A stretch of 64,000 bases of DNA from Flavobacteriales bacterium 34_180_T64 (GTDB lineage Bacteria > Bacteroidota > Bacteroidia > Flavobacteriales > Flavobacteriaceae), in assembly GCA_002162765.1 (NCBI GenBank), contig MAAR01000001.1, positions 1 through 64,000 of the forward strand. The letters are read 5' to 3'. The translations under genes and the position numbers were made by a program. Position 1 is the stretch's first letter. Every line of letters starts with the position of its first letter. Of this stretch, positions 45,479 to 55,162 are shown one piece after another. The notes below the pieces were generated by a model. It did no database searches, was not told the DNA's origin, and saw nothing but the letters and a program-made list of their open reading frames with translations.

Positions 45479-46090
45479 TTACTTTATTGTTATTGAAAAC
45501 AGCTGCTTGTCTTCTAAAAATCCGTTCAATTTATCATTTGCAACTACCTTGCCAACTCCTGCTGGCGTTCCTGTAAATATAATATCTCCAATCTTTAAAG
45601 TAAAATATTTTGAGACATATTCGATAAGTTCATCAATTTTCCACAGCATATGACTCGTACTTCCTTGTTGCACAATTGAACCATTTTTTTCCAATGAAAA
45701 ATTAATATTATTCACATCACTAAATTCCTTTTTTGCTAACCAATTCCCTACAACAGCAGCGCCATCAAAGGCCTTAGCTTTTTCCCAAGGCAATCCTTTT
45801 GCTTTTAATTGTGCTTGTAAATCGCGAGCTGTAAAATCGATTCCAAGACCAATTTCATTATAGTATTTATGTGCGAATTTTTTATCAATATGCTTTCCAA
45901 CTCTATTGATTTTTACCAATATTTCAACTTCATGATGTATATCCTCTGAAAAATCTGGAATAAAAAAAGGTTGTTTCTTCAACAATAGTGAGGTGTCTGG
46001 CTTTAAAAACACAACAGGATCTGTTGGCTTTTCATTGTCCAATTCTTTGATATGCTCCGTATAATTACGCCCTATACAAATGAGTTTCAT
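45479..46090 (-). CDS. Fumarylacetoacetate hydrolase (FAH) family protein
   Basis: A 203-residue protein. The N-terminus KLICIGRNYTEHIKEL, the metal site DIHHEVEILVKI and GLGIDFTARDLQ, and FTGTPAGVGKV are typical of short FAH-family hydrolases/decarboxylases, which cleave or decarboxylate beta-keto acids such as oxaloacetate. It follows the exonuclease gene by 1 bp and leads into the Hpt gene, forming a tight four-gene set with cinA. Confidence 0.9.
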   Translation of the reverse strand: MKLICIGRNYTEHIKELDNEKPTDPVVFLKPDTSLLLKKQPFFIPDFSEDIHHEVEILVKINRVGKHIDKKFAHKYYNEIGLGIDFTARDLQAQLKAKGLPWEKAKAFDGAAVVGNWLAKKEFSDVNNINFSLEKNGSIVQQGSTSHMLWKIDELIEYVSKYFTLKIGDIIFTGTPAGVGKVVANDKLNGFLEDKQLFSITIK

Positions 46091-46091
46091 A

Positions 46092-46868
46092 CTAACTTAG
46101 CTTGTTATTAAACGCTCTTAGTTTAATTGCTGTCAATACTTTCTTTGTGTACAAGGGAAAATCAGCATTTAACAACCATCCGAAATAACCAGGTTCATCC
46201 TTCAAAACGTCTAACACACGCTTGCCTTTATGTTTACCAAAGGAAAAACACTCCTCTCCTTCTTCATTATAATTAATGAATCCAGCGAAATCAGCAAACT
46301 TCTTTCGCGAACTATAGTCAGCTAAAAATTTGGTGTTGTTTTCTAAGGCATCATATTTTGATAATTGTGCTTTAAGAACTTCAAAAGTAGCCATAGTATC
46401 AGCCTCTGCACTATGGGCATCCTCTAAATTTTTATCACAATAAAACTTGTAAGCAGCAACTAATGTGCGCTGTTCCATTTTATGAAAAATAGTTTGAACA
46501 TCAACAGAAACACGATTTTTCATATCAAAATCCAAATCTGCTCTAAGCATTTCTTCAGCTAGCAACGGAATATCAAAACGGTTCGAATTAAAGCCACCCA
46601 AATCGGCGTCTTTTATCATAAGATGCACCTCCTTTGCCAATTCTTTAAATGTTGGTTTATCGGCGACATCAGCATCCGAAATACCATGTATTGCTGTTGT
46701 TTCTTTAGGAATTGCCATTTCGGGATTTACCTTCCATGTTTTTTTCTCTTCTGTACCGTCGGGATATACTTTTAAAATAGAAATTTCTACGATTCGGTCT
46801 TTCGATATATTTATACCTGTAGTCTCAAGGTCAAAAAAACAAATAGGTTTACTTAAATTAAGATTCAT
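46092..46868 (-). CDS. DnaQ-like 3'-5' exonuclease with C-terminal DUF3820-like domain
   Basis: A 258-residue DEDDh exonuclease. Asp13 and Glu15 (FFDLETTGI), Asp99 (SNRFDIPLL), His152 and Asp157 (DAHSAEADTMA) form the active site. After the catalytic core, residues about 207-250 (ECFSFGKHKGKRVLDV ... FGWLLNADFPLYTK) resemble the C-terminal domain of exonuclease X and the DUF3820 protein at 30775. It probably trims single-stranded or nicked DNA. It is the first gene of the FAH/Hpt/cinA set. Confidence 0.88.
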   Translation of the reverse strand: MNLNLSKPICFFDLETTGINISKDRIVEISILKVYPDGTEEKKTWKVNPEMAIPKETTAIHGISDADVADKPTFKELAKEVHLMIKDADLGGFNSNRFDIPLLAEEMLRADLDFDMKNRVSVDVQTIFHKMEQRTLVAAYKFYCDKNLEDAHSAEADTMATFEVLKAQLSKYDALENNTKFLADYSSRKKFADFAGFINYNEEGEECFSFGKHKGKRVLDVLKDEPGYFGWLLNADFPLYTKKVLTAIKLRAFNNKLS

Positions 46869-46901
46869 GCATTAAAAATTTAAACAAAGATAACGAGAAA
46901 T

Positions 46902-46933
46902 AAAAAAGCCTTAATAGGAATTAAGGCTTTTTT
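46902..46933. terminator. Terminator after the E2 gene
   Basis: A perfect 14-bp stem (AAAAAAGCCTTAAT at 46902-46915, ATTAAGGCTTTTTT at 46920-46933) has a 4-nt loop. It lies 20 bp beyond the E2 stop on the minus strand and is usable in both directions. Confidence 0.85.
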
Positions 46934-46952
46934 AATATTAAATCGATGTTAA

Positions 46953-48278
46953 TTAAATCTCTCTATTTGGATCCCAGGCTTCAAGGTAATCTTTCACAGC
47001 CTTTACAAACTGTCCTCCTAGCGCTCCGTTTACGACACGATGATCATAAGAGTGCGACAAGAACATTCTATAACGAATTCCTATAAAATCACCTTCTTCG
47101 GTTTCAACAACTGCAGGAACTTTACGAATTGCACCAAGTGCTAATATTCCAACTTGAGGCTGATTAATAATTGGAGTTCCCATTATACTTCCAAATGTAC
47201 CAACATTCGTAACCGTATACGTTCCGCCTTGGATATCGTCTGGTTTCAATTGATTCTCACGAGCACGACCAGCCAAATCATTAACTTTTTTGGTCATTCC
47301 AACTAAATTCAATTGGTCAGCATCTTTAATTACAGGAACAATTAAATTTCCATTCCCTAAAGCAGCAGCCATACCCAAATTGATATGTTTCTTTTTAATA
47401 ATTTTATTGTCTTGCAATGAAATATTCATCATTGGAAAATCTCTTAAGGCCTTGGCAACAGCTTCCATGAAAATTGGCGTAAACGTTAAATTTTCACCTT
47501 CACGTTTTGCAAAATCCTTTTTAACTTTATTTCTCCAGTTCCAAATTTTAGTAACATCAGCTTCAATAAAACTTTGCACATGAGCAGAAGTCTGAACTGA
47601 TTCTACCATATGATGGGCTATTAATTTACCCATTCTGGACATTTCAATAATTTCATCATCTCCACTTGCAATAATTGGAGCTGGAGCTGCTTTTGGTTTT
47701 TCAGTTCCATTTACTTGAGTTGCTACTACTTTAGGTTCATCCTGAACAGGAGCCGAGCTTCTATTTTCTAGATAAGCGAGAATGTCATTTTTAGTAACAC
47801 GACCTTCTTTCCCGGTTCCAGGTAAAGTGTCTAATTCTGCTTGTGTAATGTTTTCTTGTTTTGCTATATTTTTCACCAGAGGTGAATAAAAGCGTTCGCC
47901 ACTAGAAATTACTGGCGCAGCTACGACTTTAGCCGACTCCACTGTTTGAGCCACCTGAGCAACCGGTGTAGATTCCACAACAACATTCTGTTTTACAGGT
48001 TCTGCTTTTGGAGTTGATGCTTCAGATGTCACGTTAGCATCGGTTTCTATAACCGCGATTGTTTGACCTACTTGAACTACATCATCAATATCAAATAATT
48101 TTTCAACCAATACACCGTCAACTTCACTTGGTATTTCACTGTCTACTTTATCTGTGGCAATCTCTAGTACCGCTTCGTCAGCTTCTATAGTATCACCAAC
48201 TTCTTTTAACCATCCAGTAATTGTAGCTTCTGCTACACTTTCTCCCATTTTAGGAAGTTTTAGTTCAAATTTTGCCAT
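46953..48278 (-). CDS. 2-oxoacid dehydrogenase E2 (dihydrolipoyl acyltransferase)
   Basis: A 441-residue acyltransferase. It has an N-terminal lipoyl domain with the lipoylation Lys44 (EIATDKVDSEIPSEVDG), a Val/Pro/Ala-rich linker, and a peripheral subunit-binding domain (about 132-172, YSPLVKNIAKQENI ... GRVTKNDILAYL). The catalytic domain ends SHSYDHRVVNGA with HxxxD. It is the transferase core of a pyruvate, 2-oxoglutarate or branched-chain dehydrogenase. The sequence does not show which. The E1 and E3 genes are not adjacent. An exact -7 box lies 38 bp upstream. Confidence 0.93.
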   Translation of the reverse strand: MAKFELKLPKMGESVAEATITGWLKEVGDTIEADEAVLEIATDKVDSEIPSEVDGVLVEKLFDIDDVVQVGQTIAVIETDANVTSEASTPKAEPVKQNVVVESTPVAQVAQTVESAKVVAAPVISSGERFYSPLVKNIAKQENITQAELDTLPGTGKEGRVTKNDILAYLENRSSAPVQDEPKVVATQVNGTEKPKAAPAPIIASGDDEIIEMSRMGKLIAHHMVESVQTSAHVQSFIEADVTKIWNWRNKVKKDFAKREGENLTFTPIFMEAVAKALRDFPMMNISLQDNKIIKKKHINLGMAAALGNGNLIVPVIKDADQLNLVGMTKKVNDLAGRARENQLKPDDIQGGTYTVTNVGTFGSIMGTPIINQPQVGILALGAIRKVPAVVETEEGDFIGIRYRMFLSHSYDHRVVNGALGGQFVKAVKDYLEAWDPNREI

Positions 48279-48315
48279 ATCCTTAATGCAAAAGGTTTTT
48301 TTGGGTTTATGCCTG

Positions 48316-48323
48316 CAAAATTA
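48316..48323 (-). promoter_or_regulatory. Bacteroidetes -7 box (TAATTTTG) for the E2 gene
   Basis: An exact TAnnTTTG match on the minus strand. A -33 TTG is not evident. Confidence 0.45.
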
Positions 48324-48367
48324 ATGAAAAAACACGTAATCTTTTGCAGTTTTATCAAATAATTGTT

Positions 48368-49465
48368 TTAGAATGTCATCACTACTCCTCTACTTTTGGA
48401 GCTATTACTACCAATAATAAAATTCGTGTTTTTAGGTAATATCTTAAATGTCACTGAAGATTTTTTAGGAGACTTGGAAATAATATCAATTATAGTTTTA
48501 AAACTAAGAACATTGTTATCTAAGATATATTCTGTTTCCAATGCGTAGTTTTCAATCTTACTCTGAAGTTTAACCTCATGTTCCAATTTCGTTTCAAGTG
48601 ATGGGTAATTTTTATCAGAAATCAGAACATAGTTTTTAGGTTTGTTCGTCTTAATTTGATCATTATTATTAAATATAAAACTCAATTTAATCCCTAACCA
48701 GACTAACAAATTGAATACAGCATTAGATTTAAAATGCTTATTATAAAAAATTTGCATGGCGTCATAGAATCGTTTAGCATAAATTTTATCCTTTAAAGTA
48801 CTTTCACCTTTATAATGCATAACCGATGTACTCCCATGATACATATTATGGTAATTGGATTTTAAAACTTTATAAGACAAATCAACATCTTCACCATACA
48901 TAAAATAATCCTCATCAAATCCTTTTACTTCCTTATACACAGTTTTTTTCATAAACATAAAGGCGCCTACAAAAATTGGAACTCTACCTGTATCATTCTG
49001 CCCTAAATTAGATACATAATACATCCTTGAAAAACCAAGGATTTTCCTAATTGCTACAAAAGGCGTTGGAATATTTCGTTTACTCTCTGGAAGAAATTCT
49101 CCTTTCCCATCTATTAATTTACAGCCTATAATACCTAGATTGTTTTTTAACTCAGCAACGCTTAATATCTTTAAAAAGGTATCTTCAGCTACAACCGTAT
49201 CCGGATTAAGAATACAAATATACTCTCCATGCGCTTGCTCAACGCCTACATTATTCCCTTTAGAAAACCCGAAATTATCCTCATTTTCTATAAGTATCAC
49301 ATCAGGGAACAGTTGTTTCACCATTTCGCAACTATCATCAGGCGACTTGTTATCTACTACAATAATTTCAGCATCAATAGACACCAAAGCGTCTTGAACA
49401 CTTTTAAGACATAACTCTAAAAAATGACTTACATTATAATTTAATATGACAACCGTTAATTTCAA
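48368..49465 (-). CDS. Family 2 glycosyltransferase (rhamnosyltransferase-like)
   Basis: A 365-residue protein. The GT-A core covers about 1-240: LTVVILNYNVSHFLELCL, EIIVVDNKSPDDS, NFGFSKGNNVG, YICILNPDTVV, FDEDYFMYGEDVDLSYKV. This pattern is shared by O-antigen rhamnosyltransferases. A short C-terminal region with a hydrophobic stretch (about 245-265) follows. It likely adds a sugar to surface polysaccharide or glycolipid. It lies 5 bp after recR. Confidence 0.9.
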   Translation of the reverse strand: MKLTVVILNYNVSHFLELCLKSVQDALVSIDAEIIVVDNKSPDDSCEMVKQLFPDVILIENEDNFGFSKGNNVGVEQAHGEYICILNPDTVVAEDTFLKILSVAELKNNLGIIGCKLIDGKGEFLPESKRNIPTPFVAIRKILGFSRMYYVSNLGQNDTGRVPIFVGAFMFMKKTVYKEVKGFDEDYFMYGEDVDLSYKVLKSNYHNMYHGSTSVMHYKGESTLKDKIYAKRFYDAMQIFYNKHFKSNAVFNLLVWLGIKLSFIFNNNDQIKTNKPKNYVLISDKNYPSLETKLEHEVKLQSKIENYALETEYILDNNVLSFKTIIDIISKSPKKSSVTFKILPKNTNFIIGSNSSKSRGVVMTF

Positions 49466-49470
49466 ATACG

Positions 49471-50088
49471 TTATGATTTTAAGGATGCCTCAAATGGAAT
49501 TCGATTAATGATACTTCTCCCAAGTGTGACTTCGTCTGTATATTCCAATTCATTGCCAACAGAAATACCACGAGCAATTGTTGATGTTGTAATCTTGTAA
49601 TCTTGAATTTGTCTGAAAATATAGAAATTAGTAGTATCGCCTTCCATCGTTGAACCCAATGCAAAAATCAGTTCTTTTATTTTTCCTTCTTTTACTTTTT
49701 TTACTAAAGAGCCAATATTCAAATCGTTAGGACCTATTCCATCCATAGGTGAAATTTTCCCACCTAACACATGATACAACCCTTTATATGAGCTTGTGTT
49801 TTCTATAGCCATTACATCTCTAATATCTTCAACAACACAAACCAAAGTTTCATTTCTATTTGGATTCGCACAAATTTCACAACGCACAGCATCACTAATA
49901 TTATGACAACTCTCACAAAACTTAATCTCGTTTCTCATGGTACTTAAAGCATCCGACAATTGCAGAGTTTGGTTAATGGGTTGACGCATTAAATGTAAAA
50001 CTAAGCGCAATGCTGTTCTTTTACCAATTCCAGGTAATTGAGACATTTCATTAACAGCTTTTTCGAGAAGTTTAGAAGAAAATTCCAT
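49471..50088 (-). CDS. recR: Recombination protein RecR
   Basis: A 205-residue protein of the RecFOR pathway that helps load RecA at gaps. It has an N-terminal helix-hairpin-helix ([12 protein letters not shown]), a C4 zinc finger ([18 protein letters not shown]) and a TOPRIM domain with [12 protein letters not shown] and the DxD-like segment. Length and order are standard. Confidence 0.97.
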   Translation of the reverse strand: MEFSSKLLEKAVNEMSQLPGIGKRTALRLVLHLMRQPINQTLQLSDALSTMRNEIKFCESCHNISDAVRCEICANPNRNETLVCVVEDIRDVMAIENTSSYKGLYHVLGGKISPMDGIGPNDLNIGSLVKKVKEGKIKELIFALGSTMEGDTTNFYIFRQIQDYKITTSTIARGISVGNELEYTDEVTLGRSIINRIPFEASLKS

Positions 50089-50131
50089 ATGCGCGAAGTT
50101 AGTAAAATATTATGCTCTAGCTAAAAAATTA

Positions 50132-50162
50132 AAGTCCAATAATGACGAACACTATTGGACTT
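50132..50162 (-). terminator. Terminator after the sortilin-type T9SS gene
   Basis: A 10-bp stem AAGTCCAATA (50132-50141) / TATTGGACTT (50153-50162) has an 11-nt loop. On the minus strand it is followed by a T-rich tract, 22 bp beyond the stop. Confidence 0.75.
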
Positions 50163-50184
50163 AAAAACTTATTATTTACGATGC

Positions 50185-53157
50185 TTAGTCAACTATTAAT
50201 TTTTTAGTGACTTCACCTACACTATTATTTACTTTCACGAAATATATACCTGAAGCATAGTGAGAAACATCAATATTCAATGGTTCTGAAAGAATTTGGT
50301 CTTTCGTAAAATACATAATCTTACCTAAGGAATTAAAAATTCTAATAGAAACCTCATCATTTCTATCCCAAACTAAGTTGAATTCATTTTTAGTCGGATT
50401 AGGAAATAAGCTTAAAGAATTCAATTCAAACTCATCTACACTTAGAGCGGTATCATAAAGGTCTGAAGACCAAACACCTCTACCATAAGTTGCGACATAT
50501 ATTTTGTTGTTTGCTGTATTTATTTCAAGTTCTGAAATTTGAGCATTTGGTAAATTGTTACTAAATGCCTGCCAGTTAGAAGGAGTAACCGTATCTATAT
50601 AATACACACCATAATTCATTCCTAAATACAATCCATCTAACCCATTATCCTGCCATACCAATGCGCGCGCGCTAAAATTTGGCAAATCAAACAAATAAGA
50701 GCTCCATGTAGTTCCTCCATTATCAGAAACATAAACTTTAGCCGCACTGTTAGTAGCGATCGCTATTTTATTCGGATTTGTAGGATGAATAGCTATTGAA
50801 TTAATACTTCCTGAAAACCCTGTTAATTGTTGCCAAGGTGACCCTATTAATCCACCATTAGTGGTTCGATATAAGCTATTTCCGTTCGATGCGTAGATAT
50901 AATTCGCATTTGAAGGCGCCACTTTCAATTCATCTAAATTACCACCGAAGTTCTGCGAAATGGCCGTCCAGCTTGTACCGGAATCAAAAGACTTATAGAC
51001 TTGATCAAAACCTGCATAGATTACATTAGGCGTTAAAGGATCTTGTTCATAAGGTGTAACCCAACCACCATCTTTGTCATCTGGCGTGCCCAACCATCCA
51101 GAATTTAAACCACCATTATACGATCGATATAAATCTCCAAAATAAATGGTTCCAAATACCAAATCACTATTATTTTTATCTACAAAGGACTCCATGCCAT
51201 CAGCACCTAACCAATGGCCCCAATTGCCATTAACATCCATAATGGTGGTTCCATTGTCTTGTGATCCTCCTGTTATTATGACAGGATCTGTCTGACTTAT
51301 TCCAAATTTATAAAATTGGTGAACCCCAATTCCTGAAGTTAAATCAGTATAATAATTAGCATCTATTGTTCCTGGCGTATTCGCAACGAAAACCCCTCCA
51401 TCACTACACACATATAATTTCCCATCAACATATTCCAACATATCGACATCTGCATGACAATAACCAATATTTTGTCCGGATGCATTTTGAGGTGTCCATT
51501 GAGATGTAATGCTAAAATTAACACCACCATCGGTTGATCGCCACGTATTTACACCAGCAATATGTACTTCATTAATATCATTAGGATTAACAACAATATC
51601 CATATCTCTTGGCGCTTGACCTGAATCGTCACTTCCATCGGATGCATAACCAAAATAGTTCATCCCTGTATGATCTAACTGCGAAAACGTATTCCCACCA
51701 TCTATAGATTTATGTAGCCCTCCAAAAATCCCTCCGGAAGCTTCAATAACATAAACTACATTAGGGTCATTTGCAGAAACGCCCATCATTTTTGGTCCAC
51801 TGCTAAAATTATTTGGTGCTGACTCAAATCCATCTTGAAATAATACTCCTAATGATGCATCTTCAACAGAGACATCATCTATAGTTAACCCACGACCATA
51901 ATTAGCTTTACCTTCTAAAGCAATATAATAATCAGAAGACGGATTTGGCAAGCTCAACGTAATATCTGACCAACTTGTAACTTCTGTTGTATAGTTTGCT
52001 AATTCCACCCAAGCACCAGCAGCTGATGTTTTATACAATACTTTCAATTCATCTATATCACTTGCCCAACTCACTTGAGAATATGAAAATTTCAACTCAG
52101 GTGCGTTTGCTCCAGAAAGATCAATTGACGGTGATATTAATCGCGTTACGGGTTGAGAAAAATTACCAACATAAAAAACTGCCATGGCACTACCAGTCCG
52201 TGGCGTGACAGAATTATTTTGATTTGAATTAGACGTTGTCCAATAATTAGATCCAGTTACAAACTCTTGAGTCCACATTGACAATCCATTAGGAGAGGAA
52301 AACGTTAAGCCTCCATCTGTAGACTTAAAAAACTTATCTCCAGAGGCATAAATTGTACTAGGATCTCCTGGTTTAAATTCAATATCATATCCTGAATTTG
52401 CGCTTCCGTCAATTAACGTCCAGTTTAAGCCACCATCAATCGATTTTTTTATACCTCCATTTGCTGAACTGCAATACATTTTAGACGTATTAGTAGGATC
52501 CATTAAAATTTTATTTACATCGCCGCTTCCCATATCGCTATAAAAATTCCAAGTTGCTCCAGCATCTGTCGATTTAAAAATCGCTCCTCCTGAAGAACCC
52601 CAGAAATATATAGATGGATTTGTAGGATCTATTACCAATGAAGACACGTTTAATGTCGCCATGTTATCTGTTAGAACAGCCCAAGTACTTCCGCCGTCAA
52701 GAGATTTCCATACACCTCCAGTATTTCCACCAACAATCATATGATCTGTATTACCTGTCTCAAATGCCATTGAAGTCAATCTTCCTACGCCTGGATTCCA
52801 TCCTCCTGTCAAATCCCATCCTATTGGTCCTAATTGACTCCAAGTTCCAACAGTAGTTCTCGCAGCCATAAAATTTTCATTTAAGCTACTGTTATAGTTT
52901 TCCAATTCATTAAAATAAAATTCAGAGGATTTTAGCATACCGCTTTCGTCCATATTTCTTAACGCTTGGTATTCCCAGCGTTTATATGGCTTATAGCCTT
53001 TACCTTTATCTGTTCCTACAATTGAAAAATGTGCTTCTGCTTCAGCTTGAATTTCTTGTACGGTATAGGTTCCTTCAGAAATCATTCGTTTGTACTCTTG
53101 AGAATAGGAATTCACAAAGAATAAACTTAAAACTAGGGAGATGTAAAAAGTTTTCAT
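50185..53157 (-). CDS. Sortilin/VPS10-type beta-propeller protein with T9SS sorting domain
   Basis: A 990-residue secreted protein. It has a signal peptide (1-20) and then many sortilin/BNR-like blades with the signature SxDGGxTW (for example KSLDGGSTW, KSTDAGATW, KSIDGGLNW). A domain at about 295-433 interrupts the propeller (GSAMAVFYVG, SPSIDLSGANAPELKFSY, GRGLTIDDVSVEDA) and resembles choice-of-anchor J/MAM-like domains. A type A T9SS sorting domain ends it (about 906-990, SLFPNPTKNEFNLVW, ASGIYFVKV). It probably binds polymers or proteins on the cell surface. An exact -7 box lies upstream. Confidence 0.92.
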   Translation of the reverse strand: MKTFYISLVLSLFFVNSYSQEYKRMISEGTYTVQEIQAEAEAHFSIVGTDKGKGYKPYKRWEYQALRNMDESGMLKSSEFYFNELENYNSSLNENFMAARTTVGTWSQLGPIGWDLTGGWNPGVGRLTSMAFETGNTDHMIVGGNTGGVWKSLDGGSTWAVLTDNMATLNVSSLVIDPTNPSIYFWGSSGGAIFKSTDAGATWNFYSDMGSGDVNKILMDPTNTSKMYCSSANGGIKKSIDGGLNWTLIDGSANSGYDIEFKPGDPSTIYASGDKFFKSTDGGLTFSSPNGLSMWTQEFVTGSNYWTTSNSNQNNSVTPRTGSAMAVFYVGNFSQPVTRLISPSIDLSGANAPELKFSYSQVSWASDIDELKVLYKTSAAGAWVELANYTTEVTSWSDITLSLPNPSSDYYIALEGKANYGRGLTIDDVSVEDASLGVLFQDGFESAPNNFSSGPKMMGVSANDPNVVYVIEASGGIFGGLHKSIDGGNTFSQLDHTGMNYFGYASDGSDDSGQAPRDMDIVVNPNDINEVHIAGVNTWRSTDGGVNFSITSQWTPQNASGQNIGYCHADVDMLEYVDGKLYVCSDGGVFVANTPGTIDANYYTDLTSGIGVHQFYKFGISQTDPVIITGGSQDNGTTIMDVNGNWGHWLGADGMESFVDKNNSDLVFGTIYFGDLYRSYNGGLNSGWLGTPDDKDGGWVTPYEQDPLTPNVIYAGFDQVYKSFDSGTSWTAISQNFGGNLDELKVAPSNANYIYASNGNSLYRTTNGGLIGSPWQQLTGFSGSINSIAIHPTNPNKIAIATNSAAKVYVSDNGGTTWSSYLFDLPNFSARALVWQDNGLDGLYLGMNYGVYYIDTVTPSNWQAFSNNLPNAQISELEINTANNKIYVATYGRGVWSSDLYDTALSVDEFELNSLSLFPNPTKNEFNLVWDRNDEVSIRIFNSLGKIMYFTKDQILSEPLNIDVSHYASGIYFVKVNNSVGEVTKKLIVD

Positions 53158-53192
53158 TTTAATTTACTTATTATTGTTATAATTATCGATTT

Positions 53193-53200
53193 CAAAAATA
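53193..53200 (-). promoter_or_regulatory. Bacteroidetes -7 box (TATTTTTG) for the sortilin-type gene
   Basis: An exact TAnnTTTG match on the minus strand, 35 bp before the start codon, in the gap shared with the divergent symporter gene. Confidence 0.5.
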
Positions 53201-53238
53201 CTATTTTACTAAGAAATTAGTGTTAAATAATTAATTAT

Positions 53239-54687
53239 ATGTCGCCTACATCAATTATCCTCCTGATTCTAGCTTACTTCGTTGTACTTATCGTAATTTC
53301 TTACATCACTGGTAAAGAAGATTCAAACGAGGCATTTTTTAAAGCAAATAAGTCGGCGCCATGGTATTTAGTAGCTTTTGGAATGATTGGGGCTTCTTTG
53401 TCTGGAGTCACTTTTATTTCAGTACCTGGAGCAGTGGAAATGAAGCAATTTGGGTATTTACAAGTCGTATTTGGCTACTTTTTTGGATATCTCATTATTG
53501 CATATGTACTCTTACCTATTTATTATAAATTGAATCTCACCTCCATTTATACCTATTTAAAAGATCGATTTGGAAATACGAGTTATAAAACTGGGTCGAT
53601 CGCATTTTTAATTTCCAGAACAGTTGGTGCCGCATTTCGTTTATTTTTAGTCGCCAAAGTATTGCAATTATTAATATTCGATGCGTATCATATCCCATTT
53701 ACAATTACTGTCGTAATTACGGTTGCATTAATTTGGCTTTATACGTTTAAAGGAGGTATTAAAACCATCATATTTACAGATACCTTACAAACACTTTTCA
53801 TGCTCATTTCGGTTGTAGTTACGATTGCATTTCTAGCAACTGCTCTTGATTTAAATAGCATCTCTGAAGTCTATTCGAACGTAAAAGAAAGCGCCATGAG
53901 TAAAGTGTTTTTTACTGATGATATAAATGATTCACAATACTTTATTAAAAGTTTTCTAGCAGGCATGTTCATTTCAATTACAATGACAGGTTTAGATCAG
54001 GATATGATGCAAAAAAACTTGACCTGTAAGAACATTAAAGAAGCTCAAAAAAACATGATCTCGTTTAGTGTGATTTTAGTTTTTGTAAATATTCTATTTC
54101 TTGCATTAGGTCTACTACTTACTCAGTACGCACAACAAAATGGCATTTCTGCTACAAAGGATGATTTATTTCCAACCATTGCGATGTTACCTGAAATTGG
54201 CATCGCTACTTCAGCATTCTTTTTACTTGGCTTAATTGCCGCAGCATATTCTAGTGCCGATTCTGCGTTAACATCATTAACAACTTCGTTTTGCATTGAT
54301 ATTATTGAGCTTGATAAAAAGCCGATAGCATCTCAGAAAAAAGTCAGAAAAAAGGTGCACGTATTGGTTAGCGTAGTTCTTATTCTTGTAATTATATTAT
54401 TTGATTCTTTATTTAAAGATGTATCCGTAATTTGGGAACTTTTTAAAGCTGCTGGTTATACCTATGGACCCCTATTAGGACTTTTCGCTTTTGGCATACT
54501 TACTAAGGCACAGATTAAAGATAAATATGTTTGGCTTATTGCTATTATTGCACCTTTACTTTCATATGCTTTGAATTCTTATTCAATTGAACTATTGAAT
54601 GGGTATCAAATAGGATTTGAAATTTTAATCATCAACGGAATTCTAACCTTTCTTGGTTTAGTACTGATTCGTAGACAACAGCACTAA
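53239..54687 (+). CDS. Sodium:solute symporter (SSS family)
   Basis: A 482-residue protein with about 13 membrane helices. The N-terminal helices and the unwound TM1 stretch ([16 protein letters not shown]), the TM8-like [20 protein letters not shown] region and the overall LeuT-like layout match Na+/solute symporters. The solute (sugar, amino acid, proline, sialic acid or other) is not predictable. It overlaps the convergent CoA-binding gene by 30 bp. Confidence 0.93.
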   Translation: MSPTSIILLILAYFVVLIVISYITGKEDSNEAFFKANKSAPWYLVAFGMIGASLSGVTFISVPGAVEMKQFGYLQVVFGYFFGYLIIAYVLLPIYYKLNLTSIYTYLKDRFGNTSYKTGSIAFLISRTVGAAFRLFLVAKVLQLLIFDAYHIPFTITVVITVALIWLYTFKGGIKTIIFTDTLQTLFMLISVVVTIAFLATALDLNSISEVYSNVKESAMSKVFFTDDINDSQYFIKSFLAGMFISITMTGLDQDMMQKNLTCKNIKEAQKNMISFSVILVFVNILFLALGLLLTQYAQQNGISATKDDLFPTIAMLPEIGIATSAFFLLGLIAAAYSSADSALTSLTTSFCIDIIELDKKPIASQKKVRKKVHVLVSVVLILVIILFDSLFKDVSVIWELFKAAGYTYGPLLGLFAFGILTKAQIKDKYVWLIAIIAPLLSYALNSYSIELLNGYQIGFEILIINGILTFLGLVLIRRQQH

Positions 54688-55020
54688 CGCACAGGCAGTT
54701 TCAAATACTATATTCTCTTTTCGAAGTAATTCAAAAAATTCAGGGTTTTCTGTACCTGGATTAAAAAGAATCCGATTTGGATTTAAACCCATTAAATAGT
54801 TGTAATAGGTGCGCTGATTAACTGCTCTTAGATACAAGGTAATTGTATCAATATTATTATAAGGTACTAATTCAGTTGTAATATTAACACCCGCAATAGT
54901 ACCTTTTTCTATTCCGAATGCAACAACTTCATGACCACTAGCTTTCAATCTATGAATTGCCAAATTCGCATAGCGCTCTGGCTTTAGAGAAGCCCCAAAA
55001 ACTAGTGTTTTCTTTTTCAT
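54658..55020 (-). CDS. CoA-binding domain protein (YccU type)
   Basis: A 120-residue single-domain protein with a Rossmann-like CoA-binding fold. It shows [19 protein letters not shown] at the N-terminus and [17 protein letters not shown] later. It matches the YccU/CoA_binding_2 family, which probably senses or binds CoA. Its tail overlaps the symporter gene by 30 bp, which is unusual but coherent because both frames are well supported. Confidence 0.9.
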   Translation of the reverse strand: MKKKTLVFGASLKPERYANLAIHRLKASGHEVVAFGIEKGTIAGVNITTELVPYNNIDTITLYLRAVNQRTYYNYLMGLNPNRILFNPGTENPEFFELLRKENIVFETACALVLLSTNQY

Positions 55021-55162
55021 AAGAAAGACCTCATGATTCCAATTGTTAAAAAAAAGTTAAGTAGTGTTAAAAAAAGTAACACAAATCAAAAGTAGGCGTC
55101 TATGAATTAACAACCTATTCAAAGGGTAAAAAAATAATCAATCAAAATCAATCAATCAAAAA

